The notes under the pieces: model-generated
Seen by the model: only the letters and a program-made list of their open reading frames with translations
What the model was told of the DNA's origin: nothing
Database searches by the model: none
Origin: Pipra filicauda
Taxonomy: Eukaryota; Chordata; Aves; Passeriformes; Pipridae
Assembly (NCBI RefSeq): GCF_003945595.2
Contig: NW_024104894.1
Span: 1 to 64,000 of the forward strand
Length of the DNA stretch: 64,000 nucleotides
Reading direction: 5' to 3'
Part shown: piece by piece, positions 1-11,930 of the stretch
Layout: each line of letters begins with the position of its first letter
Position numbering within the stretch: the first letter of the stretch is position 1
Translations under genes and position numbers: made by a program

Positions 1-1132
1 GGGATGGATCAGAACCCAGCTGGGAATTTTCCAGTCCTGCTCTCCCAGCTCCAGGAGAACTTTCCCCACCTTTAACCCAAAGAACAAACTTCATGTTCTG
101 TACACCTCAGGTTAGATTTGCAGAGACTTTTCCAGCTGCCAGAAAGGATTCAGGATTGTTTTATCCTGAGGAAACACATTCCAGAGCTGAACCGAAAACC
201 TCCAGTTCCAAAACCAGCGTGAAAAGAGTGACCTGTGGGAGCTCCGTGGCTGGAAGGAAAAGGCATCACCCCCACTCCTGTGCACCCCAGAAATCCTGGC
301 ATCACCCACCAGGGAAAAACAGCAGCCAAACCACATCCCGTGCTTCAGCAACAGTCAGCAGGGACATTTGGGATCCACCCTGACACAAGTGAGATCATTC
401 TCTTCCATCGGGGCAGAAATGCCCCTCTCCTTGCTGTGGTTTACAGCTCATTTTGGGTAGGGAACCCCTTCTTACACTGTAATCACGAATGTATTCATAC
501 CTCACATTTATTTGAGATTATCATTTCTGCATCACGTGCACTGTGTGTTTTATATGGAGCACATTGGTTTTGTACATTAAAATCTACAAAAGTTAGAAAA
601 TCCAAAAAGCTCTGAGGCATCAGTTTACACAGAGCACTTAATTTGTGGCCCTGCTGCCCATTCCAGCTGGATTACACTCCCATAAAGGACTAAGTAAGCA
701 GTCATTTACATGGATTGTTTGTGCTGCAAAATATTCCTGGTCCAGCTGGACAGAGAGAAGGAAACCTGCTTAATTTCCCTGTTATTAGTTAATTTATTTG
801 CTGTTTCCTCTCTGTGAGATCAAACATCAGAGCAGGGTGTATTCCCAAACCAAATAAATTCCACTTTATTAAGTGCCTTATGGTAGCCAATATAGGCTAA
901 AAAAGTTAGTTGGAGCAATGATTTCACACACCTTTGTGTGGGTTTTCTTCCAAACAATGCTTTCCCAAATACCACTGGGATCTGCAACAAGTTTTTCTTC
1001 CCCCTTATTGGATATTCACTTGTTTTTGGAGTCTTCTTAAAGTCCCAGGACAAATTATTGGCAAAAAAAAAGAACAAAAGCTGTTATTTTGTGCTGAAAC
1101 AGTAGAGTAAATACTCATTTTTATACTAGGAA
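1..1132. other. Unique non-coding sequence
   Basis: No gene, RNA or repeat family is recognised. The stretch 470-600 is AT-rich, looks single-copy and could be conserved non-coding DNA; this is only an impression. Short open frames on both strands show no family resemblance. Confidence 0.5.
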
Positions 1133-1323
1133 GGAATTCTCCCCTGGGAGGGTGGGGAGGGGCTGGGCTGGAATTCCCAGAGAAGCTGTGGCTGCCCCTG
1201 GATCCCTGGAAGTGCCCAAGGACATGTTGGAGCAACCTGGGCTGGTGGAAGGTGTCCCTGCCCATGGCAGGGGTGGCACTGGATGGGCTTTAAGGTCCCT
1301 CCCCACCCAAACCATTCTGTGTT
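1133..1323 (+). mobile_element. CR1 LINE 3' fragment
   Basis: It carries the CR1 3' block in order: aattcccagagaagctgtgg, ggatccctggaagtgccc, aacctgggctggtggaaggt, gtccctgcccatggcagg, and an end at cattctgtg. It is 5'-truncated and holds no coding part. Confidence 0.9.
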
Positions 1324-1800
1324 TTTATGCTTTTAAAAATCCAGACAGGAATGTGGACTGGATTCCCAGTTCTTCCAAAGCAGAGCAATCCCATGGACTT
1401 TGCTGGAGCTCTGGGAGTCTCAACCACCCGAGGATGTTGGGATTTGATATTTTTTTAGCTGGCCCTTCCCTGTGAACATGTTTGGATTTGCAGCCTTGCT
1501 GCTGGATGAGTTTTATTCCTGGCTGGGTAATTCCCCCCACTCCTGGGCTTATCCTGCTCTGTGGTGAGTGGAACTGTGCAGCTCCAGGGACTGGCACATC
1601 CACGGAGCATTCCTGGCTTTATGAGTTTCTCACTAATGCCAGAGATGAGCATTTCATACCTGGGAGCCATTCCACCTGTGTGGAATCATGTGAACATCGT
1701 CCCTTAGGAAGCTAAAGCTGGAAAAACCCAGCAATTACTCTTTCTGCTCCACTGAAGCTCCTGATTCCCCAAGAACTTTGAGAGACTTTTTCCTTTGCTT

Positions 1801-1822
1801 TAAAAAAAAAAAAAAAAAAAAA
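1801..1822 (+). repeat. Poly(A) tract
   Basis: A run of about 20 A is followed by two shorter A-runs broken by single C. No retroposed sequence is recognised immediately upstream. Confidence 0.8.
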
Positions 1823-2094
1823 CAAAAAAACAAAAGCTAAATTAATTGGAAATGACAAGAGGAAAATGATCCAGCTGAATGCTTTGATAAGCAATCAAGG
1901 CTTAATAGATTAGAAAATATAATTAATTACTTAATTATACTCAAAGTGGTTGTTGTTGGTAGATTGTTCAGTGAAAAGCCATTGTTGGGTGGGAGGAGGT
2001 GCCTGTTGCATGAAGATCAGGATCCAGGAAGCCTTTGCTGCTGGCAGGGACTCGTGGTGAGCACAGGGATGTTCCCACACGTCCTCCAAAGGTT

Positions 2095-2350
2095 TCCCAA
2101 GCAGGTCCTTCCCCCCGAGGGTGGTTGGCACTGAAGGGGCTCCCCAGGGTTGGTGTTGGCACTGAAGGGGCTCCCCAGGGTTGGTGTTGGCACTGAAGGG
2201 GCTCCCCAGGGTTGGTGTTGGCCCTGAGAATGCCAGAGCTCAGGGGGTCTTTGGACAAGGCTCTGTGGGATTTTGGGGTGTCCATGCAGGGCCAGCAGTT
2301 GGATGGACGATCCTGGTGGGTCCCTCCCAGCTCAGGATGTTCCCTGGTTC
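2095..2350 (+). mobile_element. CR1 LINE 3' fragment with internal 31-bp triplication
   Basis: The order of blocks matches the copy at 8660-8860: ttcttcccccagaggctggt-like start, ggctccccaggg, ccagagctcaggg, ttttggggtgtcc, gcagggccagcagttgga, gatcctggtgggtccctccc, agctcaggatgtt. Three exact-length 31-bp copies (2127-2219) sit inside it. Confidence 0.85.
2127..2219 (+). repeat. 31-bp tandem repeat, 3 copies, inside CR1
   Basis: The unit starts ggcactgaaggggctccc and ends gggttggtgtt. Starts at 2127, 2158 and 2189 give a constant 31-bp period; a fourth, diverged start lies at 2220. Confidence 0.95.
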
Positions 2351-3105
2351 TGGGATTCAGGCTTCTCCTGGTGGAACCACCCCAATGTGATGCCCGGCTC
2401 AGTTTGCAGCTCGAGGAGCTTTCCCAGTTTAGTGCCTGCAGAAGAAACCTGAAATGTGGATAAACTCCAAACCACTGTCCTCTCTCCCACCCCACTGATT
2501 GGAAGGGAAGGAAGAAGAATAAAATTAATTAGTCTGAGGAATGGGATTTTTCCTGGGCTAATGCAGTGACTTTGGGAAGGACCCATTCATCATTTCATTG
2601 GCCTCGAGCCCAGCAATACCTGCTATTCATTCAAAAAAATCACATTTTATATAAAACTGTTATTAAGTTTGGCAATCAGTGGAGTAAAGGGATGAACTGG
2701 AGCATGGAATATGTGTGAGTGACCCTGTGTGTGCACGTGGAAGTGCAAGGGGGCTGATTTCCCCGGATCAGTGGTGCTGCTGCCTCTCCAAGTGCTCTCA
2801 CGTGTCTTTCTCTTGGGGATTCCAAAGGAGCTGCTTCCAAGGCTGCTCCAGGCTCAGCTCTGGCTGACACTGGGACACCCTGCTCCTCTCACTGGTGTAT
2901 CCCAAAGCACTCAGTACAGACTGCTGCTGTTCTGAACTCAGCACTGAAGAAGCAAAGAAAGAACTGAGCTGTCCAAGGATCCCCAGAGACAAAGGCAGGG
3001 CCTGAGGCCCAGGCAGCATTTCCAGCCTGTGGTGCCACTTCTTCAAAGCAGAGCAGGAAAGCAGAGAAACTAAAACAGAATCCTTAAAACGTGCTTCTTT
3101 TTATT
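2351..3105. other. Unique non-coding sequence
   Basis: No gene or repeat family is recognised. A short AT-rich stretch lies near 2630-2670. Confidence 0.45.
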
Positions 3106-3106
3106 G

Positions 3107-3255
3107 AAGGGATTGTTGCCCACAGAGGTTGTGAACTCCCCATCCCTGGAAGTGTCTCAGGCCAGGTTGGAGCAACCTGGGCTGGTGGAAGGTGTCCCTG
3201 CCCATGGCAGGGAGCTGGATGTGCTTTAAGGTCCAACCCAACCCACGCTGTGATA
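3107..3255 (+). mobile_element. CR1 LINE 3' fragment
   Basis: The blocks catccctggaagtgtctcag, gccaggttggagcaacctgg, gctggtggaaggtgtccctg and tttaaggtccaacccaaccc match the CR1 3' end. The copy is diverged and lacks a clear octamer tail. Confidence 0.85.
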
Positions 3256-5654
3256 TTTGAAAAGGTATTTAAGCAGAAGGTTTGTTTCAAGTAAGAAACT
3301 CTTAAGATCAGGGTTTCCTTTTAAATTGTCTGAGTTCTTTTAATTCTAGAAATGACTTTGTTTCCCAGTGTGTGAAGGCTGGTGAGGAGCTCCAAGTGCT
3401 TTTTGCCTTCCCCTCCCTGGGAAGAGGCTGGAAGGAGCTGCTGGCAGGTTGGAGCTGCTGCTCCCTGTCCCTCAGCCCCACTCCCCAGCCCTGGGGCTCA
3501 CCTGGGCTCTTCACTGTGGCTCATCCTCCTGGTTCTGACTTTGCTGCCTCTCCAAAGGTGTCAGTGCCTCCCAAACCCCACAGAGAAACCCTTCCCTGCT
3601 CCAGAGGGGAGCAGCAGCTCCTGTGCTTGTTGCCTTTGGAATATCCCTGTCTGACAGTTGTTCAACAGGCAGCCAGAGGGGCTTACTCCAGAGCTGGGCT
3701 GGAGGACTTGGCTGCAACTGCTGGAAAAAAACCCAAGATCCAGAGCAGCTGATGGAGTTTTTGTCTTTCTCACAATGTTTGAGTACTCCAGGGGTAGAAA
3801 GGCAAGGCTGCACTTCCCTCTGCTCTCAGAATCCAAACAGCAAAAGATTTCAGAGAGGGGGTTGAGGTGTAGGCAACCCTATGGATGAGGCCAACCCAGC
3901 TGGAGACAGGAGCTCTGTGCCAGCATTCCCTAGAGAACAATTCCTCAGTGAGAGCAGGATTCCTCACAATTCCTAGAGAACAATTCCTCAGGATGCTGGG
4001 GCTGCTCAGCTTTCATTTCAGGCCTGTGTGTGAGGTGCTCCTGACATCTCTAACACATTTCTGTCGTGCCTGGTACTCAGAGCAGCTCATTGGGCTGCTC
4101 CCAGGCACTCCCAGGTTTAAGTGGGAATTGCTAAACCCTTTATTGGTTTTGAGCACAAAGTCTGATTCCAAATGGCTTCGAATTTTCAAGTCATTCCCCC
4201 CCAAAATTTCACCCCGCTCACTTTAATTTCCCAGGAGTTCTGAAAGGATAATTCTGATATTCCAAAAGTAGTGTTGCTGCACATTTTCCTGTACTGCTCA
4301 TATTTACCTGGAAGAGCCTGTGAGTTCCTAATGGTGCCAGGAACTTTTCCATACGTTGAAAGAGGTGACTACCTTGCTTTTATTTCCTGAACAAATGTAT
4401 TTCCCATCTATATAATGAACTTATGATGGACATAAGGAACTGTTTGTTTGCCAGCTTTAGCTACAGAAGGGCAGGAATTCCTTGGAAATGCACAATAAAA
4501 CTCCAAGAGCACCAAATTCATGGTGTTTTGCCTCATTTACACACCATGTTTTCCAGCCAAAGTTTTCCTGTGGGAGTTTTCCTTTCCTGCCTAAGGAATC
4601 CAGGTTAAATCTCCATCAAACTGAGCAGCAAGTAGGTACAACCCACGTTGAAAAGTGCAATGTCCATGGATATCAGCCTTTGGAAAAGCTGCTGATTCCT
4701 TCTGTTCCACTTGCATTAAGTTCTGCCAATCTCCATCAGTGTCTCACACCTGAAAGCTCTTTCCAGGCTTGTTTGAGGGGCTGGAGTTACTTTGCTCATT
4801 TTGCTTTGGTTTGAGTTTGGATCAAACCCTGGCTGGAAGAATTTAGAAGAAAAAAATTGCTCCCAAATTGCTCCCAAATTGCTCCCAATGCCAAGTTCTG
4901 GGATTCGAGGCTTTGCAAAGGGTGGGTGTGGGGTGAAAGGGGGAAGAGTCCCAGAGTGGGGGACAGAGGAGGGAAGGGGACCTGGGGAGGCCATGGGGAC
5001 ACACAGGTAAGGGGGATGAAGGACAGATGGGGGCTTTGGGGTCACTGTGGGATTTGGGAACATCAGAAGGACATAAAATAATGGGAAGCAGATTTTTGTG
5101 GGAATGAGCTGAGCTTGGGAGGGTCAAACTTGCTTTTGAAGATAGAACTGAGCTGTGCAGCTGGGCTCCAACCCTCCCCAAACCCTCCCTGCTCCTGGAC
5201 TCAGGCATGTACAGAGCAGCTCAGAACAGCTCCAAATTCTGTATTCAGCTGCAGGAGCCTGTTTGCAACACTTTGGGGTTGAGGATAACGGTGCCAGCAC
5301 ACCCCAATCCCCTCATCACCCACCCAAGCTCCTGCTCTAACAGCCAGCCATAAGGAAATGCCTGTGGAATTCTGATGGAAAGGCCTGGGATTCAGGATGA
5401 GCAACCTTTCCACGGGGTTTTGCATTTAATAAACAATATTAAAAAGCAGCTCTGAAGAAGCAATCCCACGTTTCCATGGCAAAGAACAGAGAAATGCAAC
5501 GGGGCTGGTTGTGGTTGGGAAAAAGAGACTGTGGAGCAGTGGGGAAGGTGCTGGAGCTCTGCTTTACCACTTTGCACACCATTTCCTAACAATACTGGAT
5601 TTTTAGAGACATCATCTTTGCCTGATGGAAACCTAATGCATCCAAATATACACC
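3256..5654. other. Unique non-coding sequence with small tandem duplications
   Basis: No gene is recognised. A ~43-bp spaced duplication of cctagagaacaattcctcag lies near 3930-3990, and three copies of an 11-base gctcccaaatt unit lie near 4859-4889. Open frames of 100-126 codons here overlap on both strands and look random. Confidence 0.45.
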
Positions 5655-5704
5655 AGGGAATCAAAGAATGGTTTGGGTCGGAAGGGACCTCAAAGCTCAT
5701 CTCA
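5655..5704 (-). mobile_element. CR1 3' end fragment, reverse orientation
   Basis: The sequence gaatggtttgggtcggaagg gacct is the reverse complement of the CR1 3' terminus. It is joined directly to a + oriented CR1 end. Confidence 0.75.
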
Positions 5705-5855
5705 GTGGGGGAGTCCCCATCCCTGGGGGGACTTAACATCCCTGTGGATGTGGCACTTGGGGACACGGGGCAGTGGTGGCTTGGCAGTGCTGGGGGATGG
5801 TTGGATTTGATGATCTTAGAGGGCTTTTCCACCCTAAGTGATTCCATGACTCCAC
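5705..5855 (+). mobile_element. CR1 3' end fragment
   Basis: It contains ggggagtccccatccctggg, ggatgtggcacttggggaca, tggatttgatgatcttagag and a terminal gtgattccatgac. It forms an inverted pair with the fragment just before it. Confidence 0.85.
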
Positions 5856-5950
5856 ATGAACCTCTGTATCCAGTCCAAGCTGGAAATCAGTGATGATGTC
5901 GGATGGAAACAGCCAGCCAGAATCCTGGACTCCTGGAGCAGCTGGAAAAC

Positions 5951-6154
5951 CTTTTCCTTTTCCTTTTCCTTTTCCTTTTCCTTTTCCTTTTCCTTTTCCT
6001 TTTCCTTTTCCTTTTCCTTTTCCTTTTCCTTTTCCTTTTCCTTTCCCTTTCCCTTTCCCTTTCCCTTTCCCTTTCCCTTTCCCTTTCCCTTTCCCTTTCC
6101 CTTTCCCTTTCCCTTTCCCTTTCCCTTTCCCTTTCCCTTTCCCTTCCCTTCCCT
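5951..6154 (+). repeat. Two-phase hexanucleotide polypyrimidine tract (TTTTCC)n then (TTTCCC)n
   Basis: About 15 units of TTTTCC (5951-6042) pass directly into about 17 units of TTTCCC (6043-6142) and end in two 5-base units. All ~200 bases on + are pyrimidines, so every frame on both strands is open and gives low-complexity peptides (FPFP, GKGK, RERE). These are not genes. Confidence 0.98.
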
Positions 6155-7338
6155 GATGTAGGATCAAGCCTAAATTGTTCCACATTGGGGGCTGGTGGGT
6201 CAGTGGGGTTTTAGATCAAATCAATAACAGGAATGGCAATAAATTCCCAGGACTAGATGGAATCACCCCACCTTTCCAGTGGCTGTTGGAATATAAGTTG
6301 CTACACTGAGGGGTGTCTCATGTTTGTAGCAGGCACTGAATAATAAAAAGGCAGAAAACACAAGATTTTTAATAGGGCTCTTAAAAACTCCACAGAGGTC
6401 AGAGGTGCTGCCCAAGGAGATGTTGGAATAGTGAACAGTTCTCTGAAAACAGCTCAGTGGTGATCAGGAAAACAAATAGCCAGAAAGAACTAGGAAAGAA
6501 GTTGAGAATAAAACAAGAAACATCATTATTCCTCTCTGCTCCCTCCATGGGAGGGTTTCCTGCAGTTCTGGTCACTTCAAAGCAGCTTTAGGAGAACTGG
6601 AAAACAGGGAGAGAGAAGAAGTGACAGGAAGATCAGAGGTATGGAAAGTCTTACAGGGAGGGAGGTGGTAAATGAACACCACCCCTGACCCTGGGAGGGA
6701 GATGACTGGGGGGAGATGGGATGGAATCCATCATTTTCCAACAAATATCAGCTGGTTGCAGCTCTGTAAAGGAAGGTCTTTGCTGTCATAAACCCTCAGC
6801 TCACAGGTCTCTAAAAATCAGAGTAATCTCACTGTCCCTTTTTCCCACCTCAGCCCTGCAGGGACAGAAGGGGGTTCTCTGGAGAGTTTAAACAAATGGA
6901 GTCCTCACCTTGTTCTGGCCTCTCAGTGCTGCTTAAATTGAGCTGGAGATTTATTTAGTCAAAATAAACCAGCAGAGCCTGGAATTGCCATGGAATTTGT
7001 TTGCCAGACAACAGAACAATGATTCCCTGGCTGTGCTAATTGTATTAACAGAGCCCTGTTCCCTGCCTTGGGTAAACACCACTCAGAGGGAGAGCAGAGC
7101 TTTGTTTGCACTGGGGGACAGGGACAAGGTTTGTCCCTGAAGGTGTTTTTTTGGCTGTTGCTCTTGTAGAAATCATTGCTGTTTTTTACAATTCCTGGGT
7201 GGTTCTGGAGCGTGGGTGGGTGGGGGCAGAGCAGCTCCTGTGCTGTCCCCTTGGTCAGGGGGGTTATCCAGGGGGTATTCCTGCTCAGGGAAGTGGGAAG
7301 GTTGCAGTGGTGCAGAGTGAAGACCTTGCCTTGCATCT
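6155..7338. other. Unique non-coding sequence
   Basis: Purine-rich in 6380-6740 and otherwise unremarkable. No gene or RNA is recognised. Confidence 0.45.
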
Positions 7339-7560
7339 GAATCCCAGAATCACTGGAGGCTGGAAAAGCCTTCCAAGATCATCCAGTCCAAGCTGTGACT
7401 GACCCCCTGAGAGCCTTGGGTGCCACCTCCAGTCATTCCTTGGACACCTCCAGGGGTGGGGACTCCACCACTCCCTGGGCAGCCCCTTCCAAGGCCTGAC
7501 CACCCTTTCCAGGAAGAAATTCCTCCTGAGATGTGGGTTGGGTGAAGTACAGCTTGACAG
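7339..7560 (-). mobile_element. CR1 LINE 3' fragment
   Basis: Read on the minus strand it has the block order tcctcctgg-like, ggggctgcccagggagtggt, ggagtccccacccctggagg, tgtccaaggaatgactggag, tggatgatcttggaaggctt, ttccagcctccagtgattct. This is a different subfamily from the AATTCCCAGAGAAG group. Confidence 0.9.
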
Positions 7561-8435
7561 AACACCAAAATAAAGATACCGTGGCTTCATCATTGTGTTT
7601 CCCACGGCCTGAACTCTGTGAAAAGCAAAGGGACTTGTTGTTCTTTCTTGCCTGAGAGGGCACCCTGGACTGCAGGGGTCCTGTTGGCTTTCAACAGCAC
7701 CAGAATAAACAGGTTTGTGTTCCCTGAGCTCCCCAGAGTCTCAGGTTGGGGCAGTTCTGTGCCCTGGACATCTTCTCTGGGCTGGACCAGAGCAGTGTTG
7801 GACACCAAAGCAACCCTGGCTCCAACCAGCTGAGTGACTCCATGGATGGACACGAGTAATTAGTGCTTAATGGTTAATTGCCCCTTCCCTCCCTTGGTAT
7901 CCAGCCAAAAAACACCCAAAAATGCTTTGCCTTATGTTGCAGGTTCTACCTAAATGTAATATTAGAAGCTTTGGGCAGTTTTTAGCCTCCTGTACTGTCT
8001 GAGGATGCTTGGAATACCAGCCAAATGTTCTGTGTGTGCAGGTTCTTCAGCTCTGTCTGCCCTAAATTTGTGTCAGCTTCTAATGTTTAGTATTTTGCTG
8101 CATTATAAACTTTTGTCCCCCAAATTCACACAGTTCTAGCAGACATCACAAAGCAAACATCACCTATTAACATTTTATTATGGTTTGTTTAAAAAGTAAG
8201 TTTGGGTTGTGGTGTGGTTTGAGTATTGGGCTTTTTCCTCTTGGGAAACACATGAAAAACCAGTTGGAGTGTTAATTGTGCAGAGTAGGCCAGGGGCAGG
8301 GGGCTGTGGCAGAGGGCTGGAGAAATGACCTGGAAACCAAAGGGTTTGGAATGGTGGGGAAGGAGAAGGATGAAGGTCACTCCATGCAAGAGAAGAGTGA
8401 GGGCTAACAGGGCTGAAGGGAGTGTCTCTGTCTGT
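7561..8435. other. Unique non-coding sequence
   Basis: No gene is recognised. 7860-8170 is AT-rich and appears single-copy. Confidence 0.4.
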
Positions 8436-8863
8436 CAGACACCATCCAAAGGAGGGACACGGAGCTGGGGAAGGGTCTGGAGAGGCCACCTGAGGAGCAG
8501 CTGAGGGCACTGGGGCTGTGCACCTGGAGGAGACTGAGATTGGGCTTCATCAGGGGCTGCAGCTCCTCCCGAGGGGCAGCTCCATCTCTGCTCCCTGGGA
8601 GCAGGGACAGGACCCTGGAATGGCTGGAGCTGTGTCAGGGCAGGCTCAGGTTGGATCTCAGGGAAAGGTTCTTCCCCCAGAGGCTGGTTGGGCACTGCCC
8701 AGGCTCCCCAGGGCAGTGGGCACAGCCCCAAGGCTGCCAGAGCTCAGGGAGGGTTTGGACAACGCTCTCAGGGCCAGGGTGGGATTTTGGGGTGTCTGTG
8801 CAGGGCCAGGAGCTGGATGGATGATCCTGGAGGGTCCCTCCCAGCTCAGGATATTCTGTGAGT
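8436..8863 (+). mobile_element. CR1 LINE 3' part, including the degenerate ORF2 C-terminus
   Basis: It contains the coding-end blocks (tggaggagactgag, ggagctgtgtcagggcaggctcagg as in CR1 ORF2 C-termini) followed by the UTR block and gatcctggagggtccctccc, ending near ggatattctgtg. Stop codons and shifts show it is dead. Confidence 0.9.
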
Positions 8864-9884
8864 GTCTCTCAGCTGAAGGACTGTCACCACACTGTGCACA
8901 CACCGAGAACTGTCACTTGTGGCAGGGAGTAGCAGAGCCCTCAATGAAGGACATCTGGTGAGGAAATAATTACTTGATTATATTCCTCTTGTATTGATAC
9001 CTTGGCAAAAGGAAAAAAAAAACAACCCTACAAGCTCCTGCCCTCATTTGTCAGCCCCAAACCATATGGTGGAGGCTACAATGGAGCCATGGTTGATCAC
9101 CCTCCCCTCTAATGTGCAGCTGTTTGCTTTCTGATGGATAAATATGTGTTTAAATAATGCATCCCACCTAACTCTGTCAATTTTTGTGTAATGTTTCCTT
9201 TGACAACTGAATGTTTCCATTATGCCCAATAAACATCTTGGAGCCTGACCTGTTCCTGCTTTAAATGCACATTAAGGTGCCTTTCCTTGGCTTCACCTTC
9301 CAAAGGCAGCACTGCAGCTGTTCATTATTTCCAGCACTTACTACAAGAGACTCATTGTCAGGAGATAATTTTTATTTTTTCCCCCCCTTTAGAACTTCAT
9401 AAAAAAACGTTCTAGTTCCTGACCACAAAGCCCCAGTGAATTCAGGATTGTGGAGGAGTGCTGGGAGCTTTGATGGCAGGGCTGCTCTGCTCTCAAAGGG
9501 CACCGAGGCTGCAATGGCACAGCCTTTTTTTTCCATGGCAATAGGGAGAGGCTGCTCTCCTTGTGCTCCGTTGTGGGCAGGTTTTGAAGCTGAACTCCCC
9601 ACACACAAAGAGGAAAAGGGTAACCATGTCAACCATTGTCCAGCACTACTATCACTCCCCAGCCCTTGTGGCACCTCGGGGAGTTGTTGTGACACAGAGA
9701 TGAAGGTTCTGAGGCTCCTCCTCAGGGACTAAATAACTAAATACCTGCTCGACATCCCTGCAGGGGCTGCTCCTTCTCATTGCTCTTGTGGGGTTTTATG
9801 TCCTTTATTCCAGGGTGAAGAATAAGGAGGGAAACCCAGTAATTACTGGGAAACTAATGGATAGAGTAAGATCATGGCTTAAAT
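8864..9884. other. Unique sequence with a candidate conserved non-coding element
   Basis: No gene is recognised. The block 9035-9245 is listed separately. The rest is ordinary. Confidence 0.4.
9035..9245. promoter_or_regulatory. Candidate conserved non-coding element
   Basis: This AT-rich, repeat-free stretch has no microsatellite slippage and contains several homeodomain-type ATTA/TAAT and POU-like words next to GC-containing ones (for example gtttaaataatgcatcccac). Texture is the only evidence; alignment to other birds or mammals would decide. Confidence 0.3.
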
Positions 9885-10290
9885 AGAATCATTAGAGGTT
9901 GGAAAAGACCTTTAAGATCATCAAGGCCAACAGTCAACCCAGCACCAACCACCGTGGGCACCTCAGGTGCCACATCCACATGTTTTTTTGGACACTTCCA
10001 TGGCTGGTGATTCCACCCCTGCCCTGAGCAGCCTGTACCAGTGCTTTACAACCCTTTCCATGAAAAATTTTCCCCAATATCCAACCTGAACCCCCCCTGG
10101 GGAAACTTTGAGGCCATTTCCTCTCCTTCTGTCCCTTGTTCCCTGGCAGCTCCCCCCTCCTGTCAGGGGGTTGCAGAGCCAGAAGGTCCCCCCTGAGCCT
10201 CCTTTTCTCCAGGCTGAGCCCCCCCAGCTCCCTCAGCTGCTCCTGCTGCTCCAGCCCCTTCCCAGCTCCTCTGCCCTCCCCCTGTTTCTG
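9885..10290 (-). mobile_element. CR1 LINE 3' part with ORF2 C-terminal remnant
   Basis: It begins with aatcattagaggttggaaaa, the reverse complement of a CR1 end, and runs through gaccttt aagatcatcaag, then ggctgagccccccc agctccc, which is the minus-strand reading of the CR1 [20 protein letters not shown] region. Confidence 0.9.
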
Positions 10291-10524
10291 TTTCTAGGAG
10301 TGGGAGAACACCCAGCCCAAGGAAAATGCTGGATTTTTTATTTAAACTGAGGTGACACCCAGAGAACTGAGTTTTCCCCAAGGACACCTCTGTTTGTGCC
10401 CCTTCTGTCCAACATTGTGGTTATTCCTGAATTACAGCAGATGGAGCCTTACTGAGGTCCCAGCCCTGCCCTGCTGGGCCCTGAGTGGGGCTGGAGTTCA
10501 GGGAGATTCCATCACCAGAACACT

Positions 10525-10650
10525 TCTGGAATCATGGAATGGTTTGGATTGGAAGAGACCTTAAAGCCCATCCAGTGCCCCCCCCTGCCATGGGCAGGGA
10601 CACCTTCCAGGGGACCAGGTTGCTCCAGCCTGGCCTTGAAAACATTCCAA
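10525..10650 (-). mobile_element. CR1 LINE 3' fragment
   Basis: The stretch tcatggaatggtttggattg, ttaaagcccatccagtgccc, catgggcagggacaccttcc is the CR1 3' UTR in reverse orientation. Confidence 0.9.
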
Positions 10651-11099
10651 GAAAGGCCTGTTGATTTGGTAAGGGATAAACCCAGTTATTTGGTGGAGAT
10701 GAAATAAAAGGCTCTTTGTTGCTGCAGAGAGGAGTCGATAATTTCAATTCCAGAATTGGAAGGGCATCTCCAATCTATTGGAATGGCTCTTGATCAGAGA
10801 CACTGGGACAAGGTTTTAAGATCCTGAGAGTCCTAAAGGCCCCTTTTAGAAAGGCCCAGAAAGTCTTTTGTCAATGGTCCTTATGTGATTCTTTTTGGGC
10901 CATATCACAAACCAGAGCCGTGTGTCTGAGTGTTAAATGAGCATTAGCTCTGCCAAAATTCCAGTAGGAAATTCCTGGGTTAAGGAAAAACACAAATATT
11001 AAATATATGGAAGAATTATTCAGGAACTTTGCAACATTTCTGTCAAACACACTGGGAGAACAGCAGGGGCTGGTTCTGCTGCTGGGTCCTGACAACTGG

Positions 11100-11285
11100 C
11101 AAAAATAAATAAATATTAACTATTATTAGTTATATATAACTAATAATTATTATTAATTATCAATAATAATAAACTATAACAAAATAAATAATATAATAAG
11201 TATCATTATAATAAAATATAAATAATATAATAAGTAATATTAACCAATACATGTTAAAAAATAAATAACTAATAGATAAATATTA
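11100..11285. repeat. AT-rich low-complexity region (TAA/TAATAT units)
   Basis: Almost only A and T, with recurring taataat, ataataa and aatataa words and very few G or C. Confidence 0.9.
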
Positions 11286-11875
11286 TTGTGAAGAGGAAAC
11301 AACCAGAGTTGCCCGAGGTGGAGACTCTTCATGGGGTGGGTTGTGCAGGTTACACCACCTTGAACCTTCTCTCCTTGGCAAAGGCCATGGGCAAGATGCA
11401 CTGGAGCAGAAAGAGCCTGGGAGGGATGTGCCTGCAGGAATGAGTCACCAGGAAAAAAACCAGTGACCAGAAACTCCCTGTAAATATTTAATTAATGTGG
11501 CAATGCAGCACTTGCTGTGTTTGAGGCATCCAGCACTGAGCACAGGGGGGCATCAGGGTGGGATGAATTATTCTGGTTGTTCCTAGAGGGGTCTGGTGCT
11601 GGGTCTGGGATGAGGACACAGTGCTCAGCTGGGATTATCCTGGACACCAAGATCCAGAGCCTGATGTCGGGCTGAGCTTCAACTCCTGTCTCTGGTTCCT
11701 CAGCTTTTTGGTAGGAGCTGTGATGTCAGGCTGGGTTAAATCCTTGGCTGTGGGGGTTTAGCTGGGGGGGAGCTGCTTGCCCTCTGTTTATCTGGGGATC
11801 AAGTGGGGATGGTGATGTCTGTTTGTCTCAGAGCAGCAGCACAAAACTCGTCTGCAGAGTGGGTGCAGAGCCCCA

Positions 11876-11930
11876 GCTGAGGGGCAAAGAGCTGAGGGGC
11901 AAAGAGCTGAGGGGGCAAAGAGCTGAGGGT
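11876..11930 (+). repeat. 15-bp tandem repeat, ~3.5 copies
   Basis: The unit gctgaggggcaaaga is repeated with one copy extended by an extra G. Confidence 0.9.

Noticed and set aside
5733..6214. Frames of ~90-150 codons with FPFP, GKGK or RERE repeats on both strands
   Set aside because: They are translations of the hexanucleotide tract; all frames are open because the tract has no stop codons.
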